In this document: positions 1-6,997 of the stretch, in pieces | Numbering within the stretch: the first letter of the stretch is position 1 | How the letters are laid out: each line of letters begins with the position of its first letter | Assembly: GCA_002413355.1 (NCBI GenBank) | Contig: DHWV01000039.1 | Span: forward strand, 912-7,908 | Direction: 5' to 3' | DNA length: 6,997 nt | Source: Desulfobulbaceae bacterium UBA5173 | GTDB lineage: Bacteria > Desulfobacterota > Desulfobulbia > Desulfobulbales > Desulfobulbaceae | Notes under the pieces: generated by a model | Told to the model about the DNA's origin: nothing | The model's input: the letters and a program-made list of their open reading frames with translations, nothing else | The model's database searches: none | Position numbers and translations under genes: made by a program

Positions 1-157
1 GCTCCGGCTTGAAGGTGCGGTAGTTGATGGTCTCCGGCTTCTTCACTTCGCCGTGGGACCATTCGAGAATTTTGGTCGGCGAGGCAAGGGATATCTTGAC
101 TTTGTCAAAGACAAGCGGCCCTTTCGGCTTGTCAAAAAAGCTGAACAGTTCTTCCAC
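1..157 (-). CDS. rpoC: RNA polymerase beta-prime subunit, N-terminal fragment
   Basis: This is the start of the beta-prime subunit of core RNA polymerase, cut by the window edge after 52 codons. The reading frame gives VEELFSFFDKPKGPL, then KISLASPTKILEWSHGEVKK and PETINYRTFKPE. These match the conserved beta-prime N-terminus (EEL-FF-KP, I-x-I-ASP-x-I-x-x-WS-GE-KKPETINYRTFKPE), which lies just ahead of the zinc-ribbon cysteines. Those cysteines and the catalytic NADFDGD loop are outside the window. I chose GTG at 157 as the start because a purine-rich AGAGGGGG sits 8 nt upstream and the resulting protein begins where family members usually do. A second in-frame GTG at 166 lies inside that ribosome binding site, so it is unlikely. 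The gene follows rpoB in the same direction, as in nearly all bacteria, but after a 254-nt gap that is longer than usual. The identity is very secure; the GTG start is likely. Confidence 0.96.
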   Translation of the reverse strand, partial: MEELFSFFDKPKGPLVFDKVKISLASPTKILEWSHGEVKKPETINYRTFKPE

Positions 158-411
158 GAAGCGCACCCCCTCTGGTGTTTATCCTGAAGCGTGTTGATGT
201 GCCAGCTGACTCGGGGGCACTTATGTCTGCGTCCCGAATGCTTGCCTGCTCATCGAGCGATCACTAAGACCGCGCCGACGCCTGTTCTCAAATTTTCAAT
301 TCGCGCAATAAGCTGCCGCAGCACGTTTTTGTCCGCTTTGCGAACATTCACAAACAGCCTTTGACGGTTTTTAAGATTCCGCAGGCTGGGCTTTGGCTCA
401 TCCAAGCGCAG
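158..411 (-). other. long rpoB-rpoC intergenic spacer with in-phase open frame
   Basis: This 254-nt gap separates the rpoB stop from the rpoC start. The frame of rpoB stays open after its TAA for 53 more codons, to a TGA at 252-250. Within that stretch a GTG at 351 preceded by AAAGG (362-358, 6-nt spacing) could start a 33-residue peptide beginning VNVRKADKNVLRQLIARIEN, which looks basic and helical. I recognise no family in it. The 3' part holds a weak hairpin (GTGCC/GGCAC, 199-203 with 216-220, 12-nt loop) and a GCTC-GAT-GAGC mini-hairpin near 244-254, neither followed by a T-tract. No convincing terminator or promoter is visible. The open frame could be chance at this length, so no gene is called. 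Confidence 0.5.
166..173 (-). promoter_or_regulatory. rpoC ribosome binding site
   Basis: Read on the minus strand this is AGAGGGGG, 8 nt before the GTG at 157. It decides between the two in-frame GTG codons at 166 and 157, because the first overlaps it. The site lies in the loop of a possible short hairpin (CACC at 177-174 pairing with GGTG at 167-164), which could weakly modulate initiation; a 4-bp stem is marginal. Confidence 0.65.
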
Positions 412-4497
<4,086 letters not shown>

Positions 4498-4500
4498 GAT

Positions 4501-4508
4501 CCCCTCTT
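4501..4508 (-). promoter_or_regulatory. rpoB ribosome binding site
   Basis: On the minus strand this reads AAGAGGGG, ending 3 nt before the ATG at 4497; the AGAGG part is about 5 nt away. It supports the start at 4497 over the upstream in-frame ATG at 4638, which has no purine-rich site in front of it. Confidence 0.7.
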
Positions 4509-4598
4509 GATGCAGTCCGCAGCGCAAAAAAACACAGCTCTGCCTGACCCGCTCTGGCCGTTGGTGGAAACTGAAGTGCAGCTCTCTGTCCCGCCTGC

Positions 4599-4644
4599 AA
4601 AAAAAACGCAGCAACGCCACGAGGGTTTTTGCCCCCATAGCGTT
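4599..4644 (-). promoter_or_regulatory. attenuator-like hairpin and T8 tract in rplL-rpoB spacer
   Basis: In transcript sense, AACGC (4644-4640) can pair perfectly with GCGTT (4617-4613), and an inner GGG/CCC pair is possible within the loop. Six nucleotides later comes a run of eight T (4606-4599). The arrangement resembles a weak intrinsic terminator, but the stem is short and not adjacent to the T-tract. In E. coli the equivalent rplL-rpoB spacer holds an attenuator that lowers polymerase output relative to ribosomal proteins. By position this could play the same role; that is an inference. Confidence 0.35.
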
Positions 4645-4662
4645 ACTGGGATATTCTGCGCC

Positions 4663-4713
4663 GTCGTCCTTGGCGAGAGCTGACAGCCAAGGCGGACACC
4701 TGCCAACAGCAGG
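4663..4713 (-). promoter_or_regulatory. tandem hairpins directly after rplL
   Basis: Two hairpins follow the rplL stop. The first pairs CCTGC with GCAGG (4713-4709 with 4703-4699, 5-nt loop). The second is a perfect 7-bp stem CCTTGGC/GCCAAGG (4692-4686 with 4674-4668, 11-nt loop), which three more pairs can extend beyond a 2x2 internal loop (to 4663-4697). No T-tract follows either, so termination is unlikely. A processing site or a 3'-end stabiliser for the rplJL message is more plausible. E. coli has an RNase III site in this spacer, but whether this is an equivalent cannot be told from sequence. Confidence 0.5.
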
Positions 4714-4716
4714 CTT

Positions 4717-5094
4717 TTACTTGATCTGCACTGCTCCGCCGACGGCCTCGATTTTCTTCTTGATGTCCTCGGCCTCAGCTTTGGAAACAGCCTGCTTGAT
4801 CGGAGCTGGGGTGCCCTCGACCAGATCCTTGGCTTCCTTCAGGCCGAGGGAGGTGATGGCGCGCACTTCTTTGATCACTTTGATCTTCTCGCTGCCGCCG
4901 GAAGTCAGGATCACGTCGAACTCGGTCTTCTCCTCAACCGCAGCAGCGGCAGGAGCTGCACCGGCGGCGGCAACTGCAACCGGCGCGGCTGCGCTCACGC
5001 CAAACTTCTCTTCCAGAGCCTTGACCAAATCCGCAACTTCCAGAATGGTCATCTTCTCAACCAGCGCAATCACTTGCTGAATAGCTTCAGTCAT
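4717..5094 (-). CDS. rplL: 50S ribosomal protein bL12 (L7/L12)
   Basis: The gene encodes bL12, 125 residues, the usual length. It forms the flexible ribosomal stalk that recruits and activates translational GTPases. The layout is typical. An N-terminal dimerisation and uL10-binding helical domain spans about residues 1-33 (AIQQVIALVEKMTILEVADL). A flexible Ala/Val/Pro-rich hinge spans about 34-53. A globular factor-binding domain spans about 56-125, with EFDVILTSGG, KIKVIKEVR and the conserved GLKEAKDLVEG helix (84-94). It ends VQIK. The ATG at 5094 has an AGGAGG ribosome binding site 8 nt upstream, stronger than its neighbours', which fits a protein made in several copies per ribosome. It lies 36 nt downstream of rplJ, so the two are surely cotranscribed and share uL10 feedback. 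Nothing is unusual in the sequence. Confidence 0.98.
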   Translation of the reverse strand: MTEAIQQVIALVEKMTILEVADLVKALEEKFGVSAAAPVAVAAAGAAPAAAAVEEKTEFDVILTSGGSEKIKVIKEVRAITSLGLKEAKDLVEGTPAPIKQAVSKAEAEDIKKKIEAVGGAVQIK

Positions 5095-5102
5095 TTTGCA
5101 TT

Positions 5103-5108
5103 CCTCCT
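5103..5108 (-). promoter_or_regulatory. strong rplL ribosome binding site
   Basis: AGGAGG on the minus strand, 8 nt before the rplL ATG, is a full match to the 16S anti-Shine-Dalgarno core. A second ATG at 5101, between the site and the start, is out of frame. The strong site is consistent with bL12 being made in excess of other ribosomal proteins. Confidence 0.85.
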
Positions 5109-5130
5109 CATCGGATATAAAATCGTAGGG

Positions 5131-5658
5131 TTAGTTGTCCTGCTGTTCCTTCTGCTCTTTGATGGCCTGCAGAGCATAGACGAGATTGCTCGGCGCGGCA
5201 TTGAGCGTGCGGACCAACTTGGTCGGCACCGCTGCCAGAACGCCGCAGAGCTGTCCCAAAAGCTGCTCCTTGGAAGGCAGCTTGGACAGAGCGATCATCT
5301 GCTCCGCGCTCATCCGCTGGCCTTCAAACATGGCTGAACGGATTTTCAGCTTGTCAAAATCCTTGCTGAACTCAGCCAGCACCTTAGCCGGCCCCACCGG
5401 CTCCTCAAAGCCGAAAGCCACGACCGTGGTACCGCCGAAGTCCTGCTGGAGAGCTTCGTAGGCTGTGTCTTGAGCGGCAATCTTGAGCAGGGTGTTTTTG
5501 GCAACCTGCAGCTGGGCGTTCTGCTTGCGCAAATTGACGCGCAGCTTTTCCAGCTCCGTGACTTTCAAGCCTTGATACTCGGCCACGGCGGCAAATTTGG
5601 CTCTGCTGAAAGTTTCTTTCAGCTCACCAACCTTCTGAACCTTGCTTTCGCGATTCAA
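5131..5658 (-). CDS. rplJ: 50S ribosomal protein uL10
   Basis: uL10, 175 residues from the chosen start, anchors bL12 dimers to 23S rRNA beside uL11. In the (L10)(L12)n complex it also represses its own mRNA in well-studied bacteria. Visible landmarks are MNRESKVQKVGELKETF, AVAEYQGLKVTELEKLR (24-40), the conserved KNTLLKIA (54-61), FGGTTVVAFGFEEPVGPAK (74-92), and a C-terminal helix near 147-172 (LVRTLNAAPSNLVYALQAI) of the kind that binds bL12. I place the start at TTG 5658. The in-frame GTG at 5667 is embedded in a perfect AAGGAGGTG ribosome binding site, so it cannot sensibly be the start, whereas TTG sits 6 nt after it and gives the family-typical MNR N-terminus. The 235-nt leader from rplA holds a likely L10-binding RNA. 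rplL follows after 36 nt. Confidence 0.97.
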   Translation of the reverse strand: MNRESKVQKVGELKETFSRAKFAAVAEYQGLKVTELEKLRVNLRKQNAQLQVAKNTLLKIAAQDTAYEALQQDFGGTTVVAFGFEEPVGPAKVLAEFSKDFDKLKIRSAMFEGQRMSAEQMIALSKLPSKEQLLGQLCGVLAAVPTKLVRTLNAAPSNLVYALQAIKEQKEQQDN

Positions 5659-5664
5659 CGGGCG

Positions 5665-5673
5665 CACCTCCTT
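5665..5673 (-). promoter_or_regulatory. rplJ ribosome binding site that sets a TTG start
   Basis: AAGGAGGTG on the minus strand is complementary to the entire 16S anti-Shine-Dalgarno sequence. It lies 6 nt before TTG at 5658 and overlaps the in-frame GTG at 5667. This rules out GTG as a start and shortens the protein by three residues compared with the longest open frame. A CCTCC at 5753-5749 upstream could pair with its GGAGG, a possible way to hide the site, but this is unproven. Confidence 0.8.
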
Positions 5674-5735
5674 GAAAGGAAAACACGGGACTGGCGGAGA
5701 CAGCAGGATTGCGGCGAGAACATGCAGGTGTTCAG

Positions 5736-5750
5736 CCCACCCTTGGCGGG
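5736..5750 (-). promoter_or_regulatory. leader hairpin between the L10-site RNA and rplJ
   Basis: In transcript sense, CCCGCC-AAG-GGTGGG forms a 6-bp stem with one G-U pair and a 3-nt loop. It lies between the putative uL10-binding domain and the rplJ start. No T-tract follows, so it is not a terminator. The CCTCC overlapping its 5' side can alternatively pair with the rplJ ribosome binding site, so the two foldings could be exclusive. That switch is inference. Confidence 0.4.
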
Positions 5751-5767
5751 AGGAAAGAACATCGGCG

Positions 5768-5824
5768 GGTCTCGGCGGGCAGCCTTGCGGCTATTAAACT
5801 GCACTGTGCCTGCTGTCTTCGACC
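5768..5824 (-). ncRNA. putative ribosomal protein L10 leader (autoregulatory mRNA element)
   Basis: Read on the minus strand, an outer GGUC (5824-5821) pairs with GACC (5771-5768). Next to it is an asymmetric internal loop, GAAGACA on one side and CGA on the other, whose GAA bulge and facing GA/GA steps look like a kink-turn. Inside, GCAGGC (5813-5808) pairs with GCCCGC (5780-5775) with one mismatch, and AGCC-GCAA-GGCT (5792-5781) forms a 4-bp hairpin closed by a GNRA tetraloop. A UUUAAU lies in the apical part. The position (rplA-rplJ spacer) and architecture match the known L10 leader family, in which the uL10-bL12 complex binds the kink-turn, mimicking its 23S rRNA site, to repress rplJL. 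I see the pairing directly; the family assignment is by pattern and context. Confidence 0.65.
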
Positions 5825-5856
5825 TTCCCAGAGTTTTTGTGTGAGTTGTGTGTATG

Positions 5857-5885
5857 AAAAAAACGGCATTCCGCAATGAAATGCC
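5857..5885 (-). terminator. intrinsic terminator after rplA
   Basis: In transcript sense, GGCATTTC (5885-5878) pairs with GGAATGCC (5872-5865) over 8 bp with one G-U. The loop is ATTGC. After one G comes a run of seven T (5863-5857). This is a textbook Rho-independent terminator starting 8 nt after the rplA stop. It would separate the rplK-rplA message from rplJL-rpoBC, at least in part. Confidence 0.87.
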
Positions 5886-5893
5886 TGGAATTG

Positions 5894-6601
5894 TCAACTT
5901 TTAACCAGCGAGCGTGCCTGCACCGGATCAATCTTCACACCCGGCCCCATAGTGGTGGACAGGCAGATTGCCCGCACATAAATACCCTTACTGGTGGACG
6001 GCTTGAGCTGAATCAGCTTGTCGATGAACATCATGATGTTCTCGTACAGCTTGTCCGCACTGAACGACCTTTTGCCGACTACAGCATGAACAACACCAGC
6101 TTTGTCGGCCTTAAAGTCCACTTTGCCTTTTTTCGTTTCGTTGACAGCGCGGGCAACGTCAAACGTGACAGTGCCAAGCTTGGCGTTGGGCATCAGATTG
6201 CGCGGCCCAAGGATGCGGCCTATCTTGCCCACCTCGCCCATCATGTCCGGGGTGGCAATGGTTTTGTCGAAATCCAGCCAGCCTGCCTGAATTTTCTTCA
6301 CTATCTCGTCGGAACCGGCGTAATCTGCTCCGGCAGCCAAGGCTTCAGCCTCTTTCTCGCCTTTAGCGAAGACCAGCACGCGCACTTCTTTGCCGATGCC
6401 GTGCGGCAGGACAACGGAAGAACGCACCATCTGATCAGCGTGGCGGGGATCAATGCCGAGCCGGACTGCGATGTCCACGGACTCATCAAATTTTGCACAT
6501 CCGCTTTTGATCGCCAGCTCAACGGCCTCGCGCAACTCGTACTGCTTGTTCCGGTCAATGGCTTCCGCCGCCTGCCGGTACTGCTTTCCATGTTTGGGCA
6601 T
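5894..6601 (-). CDS. rplA: 50S ribosomal protein uL1
   Basis: uL1, 235 residues and full length for the family, binds 23S rRNA helices 76-78 as the L1 stalk and helps move deacylated tRNA out of the E site. In E. coli it also represses rplKA translation by binding its mRNA. Landmarks are MPKHGKQYRQA, the KFDESVDIAVRLGIDPRHADQ segment (37-57), VVLPHGIGKEVRVLVF (63-78), the family signature GKIGRILGPRNLMPNAKLGT (125-144), and STTMGPGVKID (215-225), whose Thr217, Met218 and Gly219 lie in the conserved RNA-contact turn. The signature reads PRNLMPNAK where PRGLMPNPK is more usual, a mild variation. The ATG at 6601 gives a family-typical N-terminus. Its ribosome binding site is modest: AAGG (6616-6613) about 11 nt away, partly inside a hairpin stem. 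An intrinsic terminator follows the stop. rplK lies 81 nt upstream. Confidence 0.98.
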   Translation of the reverse strand: MPKHGKQYRQAAEAIDRNKQYELREAVELAIKSGCAKFDESVDIAVRLGIDPRHADQMVRSSVVLPHGIGKEVRVLVFAKGEKEAEALAAGADYAGSDEIVKKIQAGWLDFDKTIATPDMMGEVGKIGRILGPRNLMPNAKLGTVTFDVARAVNETKKGKVDFKADKAGVVHAVVGKRSFSADKLYENIMMFIDKLIQLKPSTSKGIYVRAICLSTTMGPGVKIDPVQARSLVKS

Positions 6602-6609
6602 GATTATTC

Positions 6610-6656
6610 AGACCTTGCTCAGTTCTCCCTTGTCCTGCGGTCAGAAGGACAGGTCT
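6610..6656 (-). promoter_or_regulatory. two-tier hairpin over the rplA ribosome binding site
   Basis: In transcript sense, an outer 5-bp stem pairs AGACC (6656-6652) with GGTCT (6614-6610). An adjoining inner 6-bp stem pairs TGTCCT (6651-6646) with AGGACA (6636-6631) around a 9-nt loop. The 3' arm of the outer stem overlaps the AAGG (6616-6613) that serves as the rplA ribosome binding site. The structure could restrict rplA translation until ribosomes leaving rplK open it, or could be a protein target. The pairing is visible; the function is inferred. Confidence 0.5.
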
Positions 6657-6682
6657 TGACGAATTGTGAAATGCCAGTTCAA

Positions 6683-6997
6683 TCAGCCGACAACGGTGAT
6701 GCCGCAGCTACGGGCTGTTCCCCTGATGATTTTGACAGCCTGCTCAACATCATAAGCGTTTAGATCCGGCATCTTCTTCTCTGCGATTTCCCGGATTTTT
6801 TCAGCAGGCAGTTCAGCAACGCGGTCTTTCTTCGGATTGCTGGAGCCTTTCTGCAAACCTGCCGCTTTCAGCAGCAGCACCGACGCAGGCGGAGTTTTAG
6901 TGATAAAGGTGAAAGAGCGGTCGCTGAACACGGTGATCACCACCGGGATGATCATATCGCCTTCAGCCTGCGTCCGGGCGTTGAACGCCTTGCAGAA
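6683..6997 (-). CDS. rplK: 50S ribosomal protein uL11, C-terminal part
   Basis: These are the last 104 residues of uL11 (family length about 141), cut at the window edge, so roughly the first 37 are missing. uL11 binds the GTPase-associated centre of 23S rRNA at the base of the bL12 stalk and is needed for RelA activation in the stringent response. The frame begins FCKAFNARTQAEGDMIIPVV, then VFSDRSFTFITKTPPASVLL at the end of the N-terminal domain and linker. The RNA-binding C-terminal domain follows, with KIREIAEKKMPDLNAYDVEQ and the signature IRGTARSCGITVVG at the C-terminus. The Met at 6955 is internal to the family alignment, not the start. The signature has Cys where Met is common, a conservative oddity. 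It is the first gene of the rplK-rplA pair; any upstream nusG or secE lies outside the window. Confidence 0.98.
   Translation of the reverse strand, partial: FCKAFNARTQAEGDMIIPVVITVFSDRSFTFITKTPPASVLLLKAAGLQKGSSNPKKDRVAELPAEKIREIAEKKMPDLNAYDVEQAVKIIRGTARSCGITVVG

Noticed and set aside
199..220. GTGCC/GGCAC hairpin in the rpoB-rpoC spacer as a terminator.
   Set aside because: It has only 5 bp with a 12-nt loop and no T-tract, and a terminator would cut rpoC off from rpoB.
4521..4560. The T7 tract at 4532-4526 as a second intrinsic terminator before rpoB.
   Set aside because: I could not find a GC-rich stem directly upstream of it.
4498..4638. A 47-residue N-terminal extension of RpoB from an ATG at 4638.
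   Set aside because: No ribosome binding site precedes 4638, the extension has no counterpart in the beta family, and its sequence overlaps hairpin and T-tract structure. MTRIRKGF at 4497 is a standard N-terminus with a good site.
5656..5667. GTG at 5667 as the rplJ start.
   Set aside because: The codon is the end of the AAGGAGGTG ribosome binding site itself. TTG at 5658 has correct spacing and gives the family N-terminus.
5793..5799. TTTAAT as a -10 box for rplJ.
   Set aside because: No -35 lies at suitable distance, and the sequence falls within the apical part of the L10 leader candidate, which would have to be transcribed.
5851..5878. A promoter with TTGCGG in the terminator loop region and CATACA as -10.
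   Set aside because: The spacing is about 14 nt and the -10 matches consensus at only three positions; not supportable as a feature.
5876..6763. A 295-codon plus-strand open frame spanning the rplA gene and both its flanks.
   Set aside because: It runs antisense across a terminator, all of rplA and the rplA leader into the end of rplK. This is a chance frame, not a gene.

Overview
This window carries one of the most conserved gene clusters in bacteria, the rplK-rplA-rplJ-rplL-rpoB-rpoC block, and all of it lies on the minus strand. Transcription therefore runs from right to left. The order is uL11 (rplK, only its last 104 residues present), uL1 (rplA), uL10 (rplJ), bL12 (rplL), the RNA polymerase beta subunit (rpoB, complete, 1361 residues) and the first 52 codons of beta-prime (rpoC). 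No mobile element, CRISPR array, tRNA, rRNA or accessory gene is visible, and no gene looks broken or transferred.

The proteins are typical of proteobacteria in the broad sense. Beta has the long lineage-specific insertion between the FGEKAGDVKDSSLRVPPG block and the GDKMAGRHGNKG block. Its residue numbering runs about one ahead of E. coli through the rifampicin region. The RpoB and RpoC N-termini (MTRIRKGFAKTR; VEELFSFFDKPKGPL) suggest a delta-proteobacterium / Desulfobacterota, perhaps Desulfobulbales. That placement is an impression from memory of family sequences, not a search result.

Layout from the 5' end of the transcript: rplK (6683-6997, partial), then an 81-nt spacer with a two-tier hairpin over the rplA ribosome binding site, then rplA (5894-6601). 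A strong intrinsic terminator follows rplA at once (5857-5885). Next is a 235-nt rplJ leader that contains what looks like the uL10-binding autoregulatory RNA (5768-5824). Then come rplJ (5131-5658, TTG start), rplL (4717-5094), a 219-nt structured spacer with tandem hairpins and two T-tracts, rpoB (412-4497), an unusually long 254-nt spacer, and rpoC (GTG start at 157).

Together the genes make the L1 stalk, the L10-L12 stalk with its L11 base, and the core RNA polymerase. The spacers suggest separate control points: a break between rplKA and rplJL, feedback by uL10-bL12 on rplJL, and adjustment of polymerase relative to ribosomal protein output between rplL and rpoB. The coding content is ordinary. 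What deserves a second look is the non-coding RNA structure between the genes and an open frame that follows the rpoB stop in phase.
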